Notes: generated from the letters alone by a model not told the origin. 64,000 nucleotides of DNA from Salinicola halophyticus (GCF_003206695.1 NZ_PZJN01000009.1:1-64000); one strand, 5' to 3'; numbered from the stretch's first letter, positions 35,778 to 45,670 are shown. Numbers and translations: made by a program.

Positions 35778-36326
35778 CTAGTCGCTAGCGCCAGGCTGAG
35801 CGGCTGTCGATGCCGATGCCGCTTTCGAGCGCGCCGGGAGCCCCGCGACACCGAACAGTGCCGAATCGCTGCTACCGGCCTGAGGAATGACGCTAAAGGT
35901 GCCATCGGTCTCCAGCACCACGGCGTGCACGCTCTCGACATCGGCGATGCCGTTCTCCCGAATGGCGGCCATGACCTCGGCTTCGACCACGCGTTCGCGG
36001 CGCAGAGTCTCGTGGCGATACTGACCGTCATAGAGCAGCAATGTCGGCTGTGACTTGACCAGATTCTTGACCTCGCGCGAGCGCACCGAGGAGAAAGTGA
36101 TGGCGAACTGCAGCAGCACGATGACCAGGAACGCCGTGATGCTCTGCGCCAGCGAGACCTGCGTCGAGACCAGTGCCGTCGACAGCGTCGAACCCAGCGC
36201 GATGGTGACCACGAAGTCGAAAGCGTTCCACTTCGACAGCGTGCGCTTGCCGGACAGGCGAATGATGGCAATCAGAACCAGATAACTGATGATCCCGACG
36301 ATGATCGTATGGACGATCGGATGCAT
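35778..36326 (-). CDS. DUF421/YetF family membrane protein
   Basis: 182-residue protein with three N-terminal membrane helices (residues 5-27, 40-60, 62-83) and a soluble DUF421 domain. The signature KRTLSKWNAFDFVVTIALGSTLSTAL and PTLLLYDGQYRHETLRRERVVEAEVMAAIRENGIADVESVHAVVLETDGTFSVI are diagnostic. The C-terminal 25 residues are a low-complexity Ala/Ser tail. Role unknown, though YetF-type proteins are linked to spore or stress physiology in Firmicutes. Convergent with the ABC exporter. Confidence 0.9.
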   Translation of the reverse strand: MHPIVHTIIVGIISYLVLIAIIRLSGKRTLSKWNAFDFVVTIALGSTLSTALVSTQVSLAQSITAFLVIVLLQFAITFSSVRSREVKNLVKSQPTLLLYDGQYRHETLRRERVVEAEVMAAIRENGIADVESVHAVVLETDGTFSVIPQAGSSDSALFGVAGLPARSKAASASTAAQPGASD

Positions 36327-36422
36327 GAAGAGGCTCCTGATCAGGCAGTGGCAAAGAAGCTGTCAGCGTAGGCGCCTCTGGCCGATAGAGCCAGCCATCG
36401 CGGCTCGCCGGTGTCTCGCTGG

Positions 36423-36752
36423 TCAGCTCGCCAGCTTCAACCCCACCACCGCCGCGACGATCATCCCCACGAAAGCGAGCCGTAGCGGCCGTCGCGATTC
36501 GCCCCACAGCAGCATGCCCATCAGCGTACTGCCGAGCGTGCCGATGCCGGTGAAGATGGCGTAGGCCACGCCCATGTCGATCGAGCGCATGGCGATGGAC
36601 AGCAGTCCCAGCGAACTACCGAAGCCGATGATCAGTAGCACCAGACCCGGCAAGCGCTGCCCCCGATTGAGCCGGTCGAACCCGGCGACGCCGACGATCT
36701 CGAAACCGCCGGAAGCGAGCAGTGCCAGCCAGTGAAGTGTCGTGACGTCCAT
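36423..36752 (-). CDS. Paired small multidrug resistance protein, subunit B
   Basis: 109-residue SMR protein with four helices. The membrane-embedded Glu of helix 1 is in LALLASGGFEIVGVAGFDR (Glu near residue 18), and the helix 3 motif AYAIFTGIGTLGSTLMGMLLWGE is the SMR hallmark. Its ATG overlaps the stop of the preceding SMR gene by four bases (ATGA), so the two are probably made in equal amounts and form an antiparallel heterodimer like EbrAB or YkkCD. A much longer upstream frame here is shadow over the partner gene. Confidence 0.9.
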   Translation of the reverse strand: MDVTTLHWLALLASGGFEIVGVAGFDRLNRGQRLPGLVLLIIGFGSSLGLLSIAMRSIDMGVAYAIFTGIGTLGSTLMGMLLWGESRRPLRLAFVGMIVAAVVGLKLAS

Positions 36753-37069
36753 CAGTCGTTCACCTGCTGTAGCCCGATCACGCCGACCAGGAGCAGAACG
36801 ATGAACGCCAGCACCGGCCAGTGAAAGGCGACGCCAAAGAACAGCCAGTCGGCAATGGCCGTACCCACGGCACCCAGGCCGACGAATACCGTATAAACGG
36901 TACTGGTCGGCATGGTGCGCACGGCAATCGAAGCCAGCCACAGGCTGACGACCGCCAGCGCCACGGTCATTGCCCAGGTCGGGACCGAGTCGGCATGCTT
37001 GAGCCCGCTGGCCCAGCCGACCTCGGCCAGACCGGCGAGCGGGAGAATCATCCATTGGGGTTGAATCAT
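36752..37069 (-). CDS. Paired small multidrug resistance protein, subunit A
   Basis: 105-residue four-helix SMR protein. The essential Glu is in LPLAGLAEVGWASGLKHAD (Glu15), followed by the Trp-Gly-x-x-x-leu/lys motif, and TVYTVFVGLGAVGTAIADWLFFG is helix 3. First gene of a two-gene unit with the SMR protein downstream. Divergent from a TetR regulator, with an 18-bp perfect palindrome between them that overlaps the promoter region. Likely exports cationic compounds or guanidinium-type metabolites; substrate unproven. Confidence 0.9.
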   Translation of the reverse strand: MIQPQWMILPLAGLAEVGWASGLKHADSVPTWAMTVALAVVSLWLASIAVRTMPTSTVYTVFVGLGAVGTAIADWLFFGVAFHWPVLAFIVLLLVGVIGLQQVND

Positions 37070-37097
37070 GGCTTGACCGTCTGCTGGAAATGAGACT

Positions 37098-37115
37098 AAC
37101 TAACGGTCGTTAGTT
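37098..37115. promoter_or_regulatory. TetR operator
   Basis: AACTAACG-GT-CGTTAGTT, a perfect 8-2-8 inverted repeat located in the 105-bp region between the SMR pair and the tetR gene, 29 bp before the SMR ATG. Confidence 0.8.
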
Positions 37116-37174
37116 TACTCATCCCCACAGAACTCGGCAAGCTACGGCTCTCCAGACTCACCGGAAGACGACCT

Positions 37175-37759
37175 TTGAACACCCGTGACCGCCTCAAACA
37201 GATCGGCCTCTCGTTGTTCGCTCGCCATGGCTACGAGGGGACGACGCTCGCCCAGATCGCGACGGCCGCCAGCATCAAGAAGCCGTCGATCTACAACCAT
37301 TTCGACAGCAAGGCGGCGCTGTTTCTGGAACTGTCCCGCGACGCCGACAACGACATGATCGCACTGATCGATGCCAGTCTCGCGGACATGGCAGAGGCGC
37401 CGTTCGAGCAACGGCTGCGCCATCTGCTGCAGCAGTGCGCCACGTTTGCCTACCGCGAGCACCAGGGCGTGTTCTACAAGCGCTTCCTGCTGTTTCCCCC
37501 GCTGGACCTCATCGCCGAAACCGAGGCCATCACCGCAAAGGGCGAATCCCGGATCGATCGGCGTCTCGTCGAATTCGTGCAGGAGGGCCACCGAGTCGGC
37601 GCACTACGCTCGACGTTGGCCGACGACCACTTCATTGCCGCGTTCTATTGCGTTGTCGATGGCCTGCTCTCGGAGACGTTCATGTACGAAAGACACGAAC
37701 TGGAGCGCCGATTCGAAGGCATCTGGTCGGTGTTCTGGATGGGGGTCAAGACTGGCTGA
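37175..37759 (+). CDS. TetR/AcrR family regulator of the SMR pump
   Basis: 194-residue repressor. HTH spans residues 1-48 (RDRLKQIGLSLFARHGYEGTTLAQIATAASIKKPSIYNHFDSKAALFLELSRD), typical of AcrR relatives; the C-terminal ligand domain is helical. The start is TTG at 37175, with GGAAGA about 8 nt upstream; no better ATG precedes the HTH. Divergent from the SMR genes with a shared palindromic operator. The stop codon lies within a hairpin shared with the convergent gene. Confidence 0.9.
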   Translation: MNTRDRLKQIGLSLFARHGYEGTTLAQIATAASIKKPSIYNHFDSKAALFLELSRDADNDMIALIDASLADMAEAPFEQRLRHLLQQCATFAYREHQGVFYKRFLLFPPLDLIAETEAITAKGESRIDRRLVEFVQEGHRVGALRSTLADDHFIAAFYCVVDGLLSETFMYERHELERRFEGIWSVFWMGVKTG

Positions 37760-37778
37760 TCAAACAGACTGATCAGCC
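37754..37778. terminator. Hairpin overlapping both convergent stop codons
   Basis: GGCTGATC (37754-37761) pairs with GATCAGCC (37771-37778). The tetR stop is in the left arm and the stop of the convergent gene is in the right arm. No T tracts. Confidence 0.5.
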
Positions 37779-38372
37779 ACCCTGCGGCTTGCGGTAGGCC
37801 TGGTAGCAGTGTCGGTTACGCTCGAGAGCGATCAGGGAGTGGGTCGTCAGGCCGGGGATATCGGCGAGTTCCAACCCGTCGAGCGCGGCGATCGTATCCG
37901 GGGGACAGCCGTTGCGTGGAGGAATATCGTTCCAGCCCAACAGGAAAACGCCGCCGGGTTTGAGGCAGGCCGTCGCGCCGGCGAAGGCCGCTTCCACCGC
38001 ATCGGGCTCGTCGAGCCCCCACCCCAGCACGCCGTTGCAGATCACGGCATCGAGGCTTTCCGCCGCGACGTGATCGGCAATGTCGGCCATGTTGGCGACG
38101 AGATGCGGATCCCCACCGAACGCCGCCTTGGCCGGATCGATCTCCATGGTCGTGACGCGCTTGCGGGGCAGCAGTTGGGGGTAGTGTCGCGTGTACCACG
38201 CGCACCCCACGAGTAGAACACTCTCGACCGCAGAATCCTGATCCAGCGCGGGCAGCACGACGTCCTCGAGCAGGCGTCGATCGCCGTAGCGATAGCGCAA
38301 TACCCAACCACTCTTGTCGATCGTGCCCAGCATGCGGGCGGCGGTACGGTAGAGATCGGCCTTCGCGGGCAT
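37773..38372 (-). CDS. Putative class I SAM-dependent methyltransferase
   Basis: 199-residue cytoplasmic protein with a Rossmann-like order: VESVLLVGCAWYTRHY (motif I position near residue 50), TTMEIDPAKAAFGGDPHLVANMADIAD (motif II Glu and acidic loop), DAVICNGVLGWGLDEPDAVEAAFAGATACLKPGGVFLLGWND (motifs IV-VI). The glycine-rich motif is GCAWYTR rather than GxGxG, so SAM binding is uncertain. Substrate unknown. Stop codon lies 13 bp from the tetR stop within a shared hairpin. Confidence 0.7.
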   Translation of the reverse strand: MPAKADLYRTAARMLGTIDKSGWVLRYRYGDRRLLEDVVLPALDQDSAVESVLLVGCAWYTRHYPQLLPRKRVTTMEIDPAKAAFGGDPHLVANMADIADHVAAESLDAVICNGVLGWGLDEPDAVEAAFAGATACLKPGGVFLLGWNDIPPRNGCPPDTIAALDGLELADIPGLTTHSLIALERNRHCYQAYRKPQGG

Positions 38373-38466
38373 CCAGTCACGTCCTTGTCGCGGCAGTCAC
38401 GGCGTTCGGATCTCTATCTAAGCGTGTTAGCTGCCACGAGACAATAGCGACCGATACCGTCGGGAC

Positions 38467-39243
38467 TCAGCCCGCGCGCTGCTCCCGCGTCTTCTTGATC
38501 AGGTCGTAGGCATTGCTGATCTCGCTGGTTCGCTCCTTGGCCATTTCGCGCATGCTTTCGGGAAGCCCCTTGCCGGCCAGCTTGTCGGGGTGATTCTCGC
38601 TCATCAGCTTGCGATAGGCGCGCTTGAGCTCGGCGTCCGTTGCCTCCTCGGAGAGCCCCAGCACGCGATAGGCGTCTTCCAGCGACTGGCCGCTGCTCGC
38701 GCCGCCGGCTCCCTGATGAGCCCCGCCACGAAGCATCGCCTCGATCTGCTGAATTTCGGCCTCGGAGAAGCCGAGCCCTCGCGCCACCCGCAACAGCATC
38801 TCGTGTTCGGCAGGATGCATCTCGCCGTCGGCGGCGATGGCCGCCAGCTGCACCTGCAGGAATACCTGCAGCAGGGCACGCTGGCTCCCGGCAACCTGGC
38901 GGATCTTGGCCACCTCGGCATCGAGATCGAATTCGGGCTCCTTGCCGCGATTGAACGCGGCTTTTGCACGCTCGCGCATCTCGCCGCTCAAATTGAGCCG
39001 ATCGAACAGCATTTCCGCCGTGCGAATTTCATCCTGGGTGATGTGGCCGTCGACCTTGCACACGCAGCCCATCACCGCGAAGGTCGATTCGAGGAACTGA
39101 TGCTGGATATTGACGACGCGCCCCAGCAGCGAGCTGCGCAGCTTGCGGCTGACCCACCAGCCGATGGCAGCACCGATCAAGAGTCCCGGCAACTTGCCGA
39201 AGAGATAGCCGATGACGGCGCCGATCAGAATCGCAATTGACAT
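38467..39243 (-). CDS. djlA: Co-chaperone DjlA
   Basis: 258-residue inner-membrane co-chaperone of DnaK. Residues 1-30 hold a Gly-rich transmembrane segment (LIGAVIGYLFGKLPGLLIGAAIGWW), 45-170 a TerB-like helical domain (FLESTFAVMGCVCKVDGHITQDEI), then a Gly/Ser linker and a C-terminal J domain (about 190-258) with the essential HPD in SENHPDKLAGKGLP. Start at MSIAILIGAVIG; the extended frame runs into dxs. It lies 10 bp after the dxs stop, in the same direction. Confidence 0.94.
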   Translation of the reverse strand: MSIAILIGAVIGYLFGKLPGLLIGAAIGWWVSRKLRSSLLGRVVNIQHQFLESTFAVMGCVCKVDGHITQDEIRTAEMLFDRLNLSGEMRERAKAAFNRGKEPEFDLDAEVAKIRQVAGSQRALLQVFLQVQLAAIAADGEMHPAEHEMLLRVARGLGFSEAEIQQIEAMLRGGAHQGAGGASSGQSLEDAYRVLGLSEEATDAELKRAYRKLMSENHPDKLAGKGLPESMREMAKERTSEISNAYDLIKKTREQRAG

Positions 39244-39253
39244 GAAAATCCTA

Positions 39254-41218
39254 TCAGTCGTTGTTGGTGTTGAGTCGGATGCGAATGGCCGCTTCGATGC
39301 CATCGGCATCCAGACCGCAATCGCGCAGTAGTTCGGCCGGTTTGCCATGTTCGACGAAGGCGTCGGGAATTCCCAGGTTGAGTACCTGAACCTGGATTCC
39401 CTCGGCCGCCAGCAGCTCGTTGACCGCGCTGCCGGCACCGCCAGCGACCACGTTCTCCTCGAGCGTGACCAGCAGATCGTGGGCTTCAGCCGCCGCCAGA
39501 ATAGCCTCGCGATCCAGCGGTTTCACCGAACGCATATTGAGATGCGTGGCATCCAGACGTTCGGCAACGTCCTCCGCCGGCGTATTCAGGCTGCCAAAGG
39601 CCAATAATGCCACGCGCGGGGCCTGTTCTGCCGTCGCTTCACGACGCCGCTCGGCCTTACCGATGGGCACTCGCGCCTCGAGGGTCCGAGGAATATCGCT
39701 TCCCGGGCCGGTACCGCGTGGGTAGCGCACGGCGGCAGGGCCATCGTGATGGTAGGCGGTGGAAAGCATCGCCCGGCATTCGGCTTCGTCCGCCGGGGCC
39801 AGAATGATCATGCCCGGCACGCAGCGCAGAAAGGAGAGATCCAGCGCGCCGTGGTGCGTCGGGCCATCCTCTCCCACCAGTCCGGCACGATCGATGGCGA
39901 AGGTCACATCGAGATGCTGCACGGCAACGTCATGAATCAACTGATCGTAGCCGCGCTGCAGGAAGGTCGAATAGATCGCCACCACCGGCTTCATCGCCTC
40001 GCAGGCCATGCCGGCCGCCAGCGTCACCGCGTGCTGCTCGGCGATCGCCACATCAAAATAGCGCTCGGGATAGATCTGCGAGAAGCGAATCAGATCGGAG
40101 CCCTCGCCCATCGCCGGCGTGATTCCGATCAGCCGTGGATCCTCGGCCGCCATGTCGCACAGCCAGTCACCGAACACGTTGCAGTACTTGCGTGGTTTGA
40201 AAGCCGGTGCTGGCGTCTTGTCGACTTGGCTCGTGGGCGGAGTAGTCGAACCCATCTCAGGTGGCGCAGGCGGCGTCTTTTCCAGCTTGGTGATCGCGTG
40301 AAAGCCGATCGGATCGGCCTCTGCCGGGCGAAAGCCACGCCCCTTGCGGGTCCGAACGTGGAGAAACTGCGGGCCGTCGAGATCGCGCACCGCTTCCAGC
40401 GCCTGATTCAGCGCGCCAAGATCATGACCATCGATCGGCCCGAGATAGTTGAACCCCATCTCCTCGAACAGGGTTGCCGGGCTGATCATGCCCTTGACGT
40501 GCTCTTCGGTGCGGCGGGCGAATTCCAGCGCCCCGGGCAGATGCGACAGCACTCGCTTGCCGTTCTCGCGCATGGCGGCATACGGCTTGCTGGTCAGAAT
40601 CCGGGTCAGGTAGCTTGCCATCCCGCCGACGTTCTCCGAGATCGACATCTCGTTGTCGTTGAGCACCACCAGCAGATTGGCGTTGACGTGGCCGGCATGC
40701 GCCAGCGCCTCGAACGCCATGCCCGCCGTCAACGCGCCGTCGCCGATCACCGCGCAGACCCGACGTTTTTCGCCCTTGGCTCGAGCACTCAGGGCCATGC
40801 CCAGCGCCGCCGAGATCGAGGTGCTCGAATGGCCCACGCCGAACGTGTCGAAGGGCGATTCCAAACGCCGCGGAAACGCGGCCAGGCCGCCGTACTGACG
40901 AATGCTCGCCAGCGTCTCGCGCCGACCGGTCAGAATCTTGTGGGGATAGGCCTGGTGGCCGACGTCCCAGACCAGGCGGTCGTGGGGCGTTTCCAGCGCG
41001 CGATGCAGCGCCACGGTCAATTCGATCACGCCAAGACCGGCGCCGAAATGGCCGCCGCTGCAGCCCACGCTGTAGAGCAGATAGGCGCGCAGCTCGTCGG
41101 CGACCTGACGCTGTTGCGCCAGCGACATGCCGCGCAATCCCTCGGGTGACTCGAGCGTATCGAGCAGCGGTGTCAGCGGTCGCTGGGTGGGAATCTCGTC
41201 GAACAGCTTCATAGACAT
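39254..41218 (-). CDS. dxs: 1-deoxy-D-xylulose-5-phosphate synthase
   Basis: Thiamine-diphosphate enzyme, first step of the MEP isoprenoid pathway and source of DXP for thiamine and pyridoxal; 654 residues. TPP motif [41 protein letters not shown] is intact, plus [22 protein letters not shown] and the Glu region [16 protein letters not shown]. The stretch [26 protein letters not shown] between domains I and II is a Pro/Thr-rich linker longer than in E. coli. Order xseB-ispA-dxs on one strand is the classical gammaproteobacterial operon. Confidence 0.97.
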   Translation of the reverse strand: MSMKLFDEIPTQRPLTPLLDTLESPEGLRGMSLAQQRQVADELRAYLLYSVGCSGGHFGAGLGVIELTVALHRALETPHDRLVWDVGHQAYPHKILTGRRETLASIRQYGGLAAFPRRLESPFDTFGVGHSSTSISAALGMALSARAKGEKRRVCAVIGDGALTAGMAFEALAHAGHVNANLLVVLNDNEMSISENVGGMASYLTRILTSKPYAAMRENGKRVLSHLPGALEFARRTEEHVKGMISPATLFEEMGFNYLGPIDGHDLGALNQALEAVRDLDGPQFLHVRTRKGRGFRPAEADPIGFHAITKLEKTPPAPPEMGSTTPPTSQVDKTPAPAFKPRKYCNVFGDWLCDMAAEDPRLIGITPAMGEGSDLIRFSQIYPERYFDVAIAEQHAVTLAAGMACEAMKPVVAIYSTFLQRGYDQLIHDVAVQHLDVTFAIDRAGLVGEDGPTHHGALDLSFLRCVPGMIILAPADEAECRAMLSTAYHHDGPAAVRYPRGTGPGSDIPRTLEARVPIGKAERRREATAEQAPRVALLAFGSLNTPAEDVAERLDATHLNMRSVKPLDREAILAAAEAHDLLVTLEENVVAGGAGSAVNELLAAEGIQVQVLNLGIPDAFVEHGKPAELLRDCGLDADGIEAAIRIRLNTNND

Positions 41219-41229
41219 GTCATTACCGG

Positions 41230-42120
41230 TCAGTGATCGCGATCGATCATGAATCGAGCCAGCGCCGCCAATGGCTGGCCGGCCTCGCCCAGCGGCTCGA
41301 GCGACGCGAGCGCATCGTCGAGCAGCTCGCGAGCGCGGCTCTGCGCCTGCGCGACGCCGAGCAGGGCGGGATAGGTAGGTTTGTCGCGACGGGCGTCGGC
41401 ACCGGAAGTCTTGCCCAGCGTCTGGGTATCGCCGGTGACATCGAGCACGTCGTCGTGAATCTGGAAAGCCAGCCCCATGGCCGAAGCGAAACGATCCAGC
41501 GCCGCGACCCGTGGGTCGGATTCGTCGACCGCGACCAACGCACCGAGGCGCACCGAGGCGCGGATCAACGCGCCTGTCTTGTGCTGATGCATCGCCTGCA
41601 GCGCCGCGAGATCCATTGGCGCGCCGACGGCGCCCAGGTCGATCGCCTGCCCGGCCGCCATGCCATCGCGGCCGGCCGCTCGGGCGAGCGTGGTCACCAT
41701 CGCCCCCAGACGCGGGTGCGGCCGGGAAGCCAGCGCTTCGAATGCCAGCGTCTGCAGCGCGTCCCCGGCCAGAATCGCCAGCGGCTCGTCGAACGCGCGG
41801 TGCACCGTGGGCCGGCCGCGACGCAGATCGTCGTCGTCCATGGCCGGCAGGTCGTCATGGACCAGCGAATAGGCGTGGATCATCTCGATCGCCGCCGCCG
41901 GGGCATCCAGGGCATCGTCCTCGGCGCCCAACGCCCGCCCGGCAAGATAGACCAGTACCGGGCGCAGACGCTTGCCGGTTCCCAGCACGCTGTAGCCGAT
42001 GGCATCGTCGAGGGCGGCGCAGGCGCCATCCTGGCGGTTCAGCCAGCCGGCCAGCACATGCTCGCTGCGCGAGCGCACGGCCTCGATCGCCCCCTCGGCG
42101 CGCGGCGTCTCAACGCTCAT
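41230..42120 (-). CDS. ispA: Farnesyl diphosphate synthase
   Basis: 296-residue prenyltransferase condensing IPP with DMAPP and GPP. First Asp-rich motif in [26 protein letters not shown] (DDxxxxD form) and second in [14 protein letters not shown]; lysine-rich GTGKRLRP near residue 48 binds diphosphate. Start chosen at [10 protein letters not shown] (42120), which overlaps the end of xseB by 11 bases; the longer frame is antisense to nothing useful and is basic. Located between xseB and dxs. Confidence 0.95.
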   Translation of the reverse strand: MSVETPRAEGAIEAVRSRSEHVLAGWLNRQDGACAALDDAIGYSVLGTGKRLRPVLVYLAGRALGAEDDALDAPAAAIEMIHAYSLVHDDLPAMDDDDLRRGRPTVHRAFDEPLAILAGDALQTLAFEALASRPHPRLGAMVTTLARAAGRDGMAAGQAIDLGAVGAPMDLAALQAMHQHKTGALIRASVRLGALVAVDESDPRVAALDRFASAMGLAFQIHDDVLDVTGDTQTLGKTSGADARRDKPTYPALLGVAQAQSRARELLDDALASLEPLGEAGQPLAALARFMIDRDH

Positions 42121-42412
42121 CGTTCGGCGCCTGAGCGTCAAACGGCGAGGCCTGCAGCGTTCCGTCACCCTGCTCGAGCAGCGCCTGCACCTTGAGCTCG
42201 GCGCTGTCGAGACGCTGCTGGGCATCCCGCGTCAGCCGGATACCGCGCTCGAATGCAGTCAGCGACGCCTCCAGCGTCAACTCGCCGGATTCGAGCCGGG
42301 CCACCAGCGTTTCGAGTTGATCCAGCGTCGCGGCAAAGTCCTTGGCAACGTCCTGGGAAACGTCCGTGGAACCGCTCTGCGTAACGTCCTGTTCGGCCAT
42401 CTTGTCGGGCAT
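42110..42412 (-). CDS. xseB: Exodeoxyribonuclease VII small subunit
   Basis: 100-residue helical subunit that coats XseA. The conserved core [56 protein letters not shown] (residues 27-82) is typical; the first 25 residues are an acidic, nonconserved extension. First gene of the xseB-ispA-dxs-djlA unit. TATACT at 42512-42517 on the minus strand may be its -10 box; I did not find a convincing -35. Confidence 0.95.
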   Translation of the reverse strand: MPDKMAEQDVTQSGSTDVSQDVAKDFAATLDQLETLVARLESGELTLEASLTAFERGIRLTRDAQQRLDSAELKVQALLEQGDGTLQASPFDAQAPNDER

Positions 42413-42731
42413 GGGACTCTCATGTCAGCGCTCGGCGGCATCCCTACGGGGCCGGAGCGTTCTTCGAGGCGCGAGCGTCAACCTCGTCGCGCCGGTTCGG
42501 AAATAACGTCCAGTATACACCGCCGCCGGGGGGGGTCGTCTGCCCTTGGCGGCAAATCCGGCCGTCGTGTCGCCATGAAAAAGCCTCACTGTTGGCAGGC
42601 CACTGCAAGCGCTTGGCCCACAAACCGCAGAACTCTTAACATGAATCAACTTGCGCGCTTTTAACGGCATTTTTCCGACCAATCGGCGCAGTTTCAATAG
42701 ATGGCAACTGGAAAACCTGGCCATGGCTTCT

Positions 42732-42799
42732 AGCCTTGAGCTGTACGACCTTTAAATACCCAGCCTTGAATCACCCAGCCTTGAAACCACTGGTCTTGA
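42732..42799. repeat. 15-bp periodic repeat upstream of the ADH gene
   Basis: AGCCTTGA occurs at 42732, 42762 and 42777, with degraded versions at 42747 and 42792, all on a 15-bp spacing. The 447-bp gap between xseB and the ADH gene also contains an eight-G run (42528-42535); otherwise I see nothing in it. Confidence 0.6.
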
Positions 42800-42859
42800 G
42801 CCATCGCGATCCGCTCACCGGGTCATCAGGGAGCCAATGTCACCGCAAGGAGCATCATC

Positions 42860-44026
42860 ATGAAAGCACTGGTCTATCATGGCAGCCGCGACGTTCGCGT
42901 CGACAACGTACCCGAACCGACGATCGAACAGGACGACGATATCGTCCTGCGCGTCACCGCCACGGCCATCTGTGGTTCCGACCTGCACCTGTATCGGGGC
43001 GCGATGCCGGCCACCGAACCCGGCGATATCTTTGGCCACGAATTCATGGGCGTCGTCGAGGAAGCCGGCTCTGCGGTCACCAGCGTCAAGAAAGGCGATC
43101 GAGTCGTCGTACCCTTCGTGATTGCCTGCGGCAGCTGCTTCTTCTGCCAGCACGCGCTTTATGCCGCCTGCGAGACCACCAATCCCGATGACGGCGGCGC
43201 GCTCAACAAGAAATCGATTCCCGCACCGGCGGCGCTGTTTGGTTTCTCGCATATGTACGGCGGCGTTCCCGGTGGGCAGGCCGAGTACGTGCGCGTGCCG
43301 CAGGCCAATACCGGGGCGTTTGCCATTGCCGACGGGCTCGACGACGAACAGGTGCTATTCCTGTCCGACATCCTGCCCACCGGCTATCAGGCGGTGCTGA
43401 ACGCCGGCGTCACGCGGGGGTCGAGTGTTGCCATTTTCGGTGCCGGCCCGGTGGGGCTGCTGTCGGCCGCCTGCGCCAGGATGGAAGGCGCCGAACGCAT
43501 CATCATGGTCGACAACCAGGGCTACCGGCTCGACTTCGCCAAGCAGGCCTACGGTGTCGAGACGCTCAATTTCGATCAGGTCGACGATGTCGCCGAGGCG
43601 ATCATCCAGATGACCGACGGCCATCGTGGCGTGGATGCGGTGATCGATGCGGTGGGCTACGAAGCCAAGGGGCATGGCGGCAAACTGCCGGCGATGGGCA
43701 ACTTCGAAGTCGAAAGCAGTGATATCGCCCTGCATCAGTGTCTGGCGGCCGTGCGCCGTGGCGGCAATATCAGCATCCCCGGCGTCTACGCCGGTGCCGT
43801 CGACGGTTTTCTGATCGGCGATTTCTTCGACAAGGGGCTGACCATGAAAGGCGGCCAGACCCACGTCCACCATTACCTGCCCAAACTGCTCGAAGCCATC
43901 GAGCAGGGCACGCTCAAACCCGAGACGATCATCAGCCATCGCATGACGCTGGATCAGGCTGCCGACGGCTATCGGATGTTCGATGACAAGCAGGACGACT
44001 GCCGCAAGATCGTGCTGACGCCCTGA
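42860..44026 (+). CDS. Zinc-dependent alcohol dehydrogenase, glutathione-independent formaldehyde dehydrogenase-like
   Basis: 388-residue medium-chain dehydrogenase. Catalytic zinc ligands in [14 protein letters not shown] (Cys38) and [13 protein letters not shown] (His-Glu); structural zinc cysteines in [22 protein letters not shown] site is [30 protein letters not shown]. The long insertion before the cofactor domain ([40 protein letters not shown]) is the mark of the formaldehyde dehydrogenase/FdhA-like branch. ATG with AAGGAG 10 nt upstream. Monocistronic, with its own terminator. Confidence 0.9.
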   Translation: MKALVYHGSRDVRVDNVPEPTIEQDDDIVLRVTATAICGSDLHLYRGAMPATEPGDIFGHEFMGVVEEAGSAVTSVKKGDRVVVPFVIACGSCFFCQHALYAACETTNPDDGGALNKKSIPAPAALFGFSHMYGGVPGGQAEYVRVPQANTGAFAIADGLDDEQVLFLSDILPTGYQAVLNAGVTRGSSVAIFGAGPVGLLSAACARMEGAERIIMVDNQGYRLDFAKQAYGVETLNFDQVDDVAEAIIQMTDGHRGVDAVIDAVGYEAKGHGGKLPAMGNFEVESSDIALHQCLAAVRRGGNISIPGVYAGAVDGFLIGDFFDKGLTMKGGQTHVHHYLPKLLEAIEQGTLKPETIISHRMTLDQAADGYRMFDDKQDDCRKIVLTP

Positions 44027-44049
44027 ACCGCATCCTGGAAGACGGCTCA

Positions 44050-44074
44050 ACGCCTCCGCTTGCGGGGGCGTTTT
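44050..44074 (+). terminator. Rho-independent terminator after ADH gene
   Basis: CGCCTCCGC (44051-44059), TT loop, GCGGGGGCG (44062-44070; one G-T pair), then TTTT. Confidence 0.75.
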
Positions 44075-44316
44075 CGCGTCGTCGTTTTCACGCCAGCATG
44101 ACGAGCCAAAGCGCCACCTCGGATGCATTCGCCTCACGTTGAAGCCGCGTCATTTTCATTCTGTCGAGCGACGCTTATGGTACTCTATGCGCCCGCTCGC
44201 GACGCCGAGACGGAGGCTTGCTGCCTCGTCCAGGCCCCGCCTGCCGGTCTTTTCCCATGAGCGCGCCGCCACGTTTGCTGCCGCCGCGACAAGCCGATGA
44301 GAAGGTTGATCCACCA

Positions 44317-45567
44317 ATGGCCAAGACGTCTCTGGACAAGAGCAAGATCAAGATCCTCCTGCTCGAGGGCATCCACCAGTCCGCCGTGGATACGTTGTTG
44401 AACGCGGGTTACACCAACTTCGAAACGCTCTCCACGTCGCTCACCGAAGAGGATCTGATCGAGAAGATCCGCGACGTGCACTTCATCGGCATTCGTTCCC
44501 GAACCCAGCTCACCGAACGCGTCTTCGCCGCGGCCGAGAAACTGACCGCCGTCGGCTGCTTCTGCATCGGCACCAATCAGGTCGATCTCGATGCGGCGCT
44601 CAAGCGTGCGATTCCGGTGTTCAACGCGCCTTATTCCAACACGCGTTCGGTGGCCGAGCTGGTGTTGGCCGAGACGATCATGCTGCTGCGTGGCATTCCC
44701 GAGAAGAACGCCCGCGCGCACCAGGGCGGCTGGCTGAAGTCCGCCAAGAACTCGCATGAAACTCGCGGCAAGACACTGGGGATCGTCGGCTACGGCAGCA
44801 TTGGCGCCCAGCTCTCGGTACTCGCCGAATCGCTCGGCCTCGACGTGCTCTACTACGACGTGGTGACCAAGCTGGCGATGGGTAACGCGCGTCAGGTGGG
44901 AAGCCTCGAGGAGCTGCTGGCGCGGGCCGACGTGGTCAGCCTCCACGTGCCGGACCTGCCCTCCACGCGCTGGATGATCGGTGCTGAGCAGATCGCGCTG
45001 ATGAAGCAGGGCGGCATCCTGATCAACGCCTCCCGCGGTTCGGTGGTGGATATCGAGGCGCTGGCCGATTCGCTCAAGAGCGGCAAGCTGCTGGGCGCGG
45101 CCATCGACGTGTTCCCGGTCGAGCCCAAGGGCGCCGAAGAAGAGTTCACCTCGCCGCTGCGCGGACTCGAGAACGTGATCCTGACTCCGCACATCGGCGG
45201 CTCCACGCTGGAAGCGCAGCAGAACATTGGCATCGAAGTCGCCGAGAAGCTGGTGACCTACTCCGACAACGGCACCACCATCACCTCAGTCAACTTCCCC
45301 GAAGTGGCGCTGCCGTCACACCCGGACAAGCATCGTCTGCTGCACATTCACGAGAACGTGCCCGGCGTGCTGTTCGAAATCAACCGGGTGCTCTCCGAAG
45401 ACGGCATCAACATCGCCGGCCAGTTCCTGCAGACCAACGACAAGGTCGGCTACGTCGTCATCGACGTCGATAAGGCCTACGGCAAGCAGGCGCTGGAAGC
45501 GCTCAAGCAGGTGGAGCACACCCTGCGTCTGCGCGTGCTCTACTCCGAGAGTGACTATCAGGCCTGA
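44317..45567 (+). CDS. serA: D-3-phosphoglycerate dehydrogenase
   Basis: First enzyme of serine synthesis, 416 residues, close to the 410 of E. coli SerA. NAD motif LGIVGYGSIGAQLSVLAESLGLDVLYYD near 155, catalytic Arg/Glu/His region in LINASRGSVVDIEAL and LTPHIGGSTLEAQ, and a C-terminal ACT domain (about 340-416: HRLLHIHENVPGVLFEINRVLSEDGINIAGQFLQ) that binds serine for feedback inhibition. Start placed at MAKTSLDKSKIKILLLEGIHQSA; the upstream frame is a nonconserved Pro/Arg extension. A 290-bp leader without a gene precedes it. Confidence 0.96.
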   Translation: MAKTSLDKSKIKILLLEGIHQSAVDTLLNAGYTNFETLSTSLTEEDLIEKIRDVHFIGIRSRTQLTERVFAAAEKLTAVGCFCIGTNQVDLDAALKRAIPVFNAPYSNTRSVAELVLAETIMLLRGIPEKNARAHQGGWLKSAKNSHETRGKTLGIVGYGSIGAQLSVLAESLGLDVLYYDVVTKLAMGNARQVGSLEELLARADVVSLHVPDLPSTRWMIGAEQIALMKQGGILINASRGSVVDIEALADSLKSGKLLGAAIDVFPVEPKGAEEEFTSPLRGLENVILTPHIGGSTLEAQQNIGIEVAEKLVTYSDNGTTITSVNFPEVALPSHPDKHRLLHIHENVPGVLFEINRVLSEDGINIAGQFLQTNDKVGYVVIDVDKAYGKQALEALKQVEHTLRLRVLYSESDYQA

Positions 45568-45598
45568 CCTGGACTTTTCTGACACACAGGTTGATGAC

Positions 45599-45628
45599 GC
45601 AGAAAGCCGCCCACGGGCGGCTTTCTGC
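45599..45628. terminator. Terminator hairpin after serA
   Basis: 13-14-bp stem from GCAGAAAGCCGCC at 45599 to GGCGGCTTTCTGC ending at 45628, with a very short loop. The CTTTCT in the right arm provides the U-rich end. Confidence 0.75.
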
Positions 45629-45652
45629 TATGACGGTATAACGGTATGACGG
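45629..45652. repeat. 8-bp tandem repeat
   Basis: TATGACGG, TATAACGG, TATGACGG in tandem, immediately after the serA terminator and 18 bp before the convergent lipoprotein stop. Confidence 0.65.
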
Positions 45653-45670
45653 CGAGCAAACGGTAAGCGT

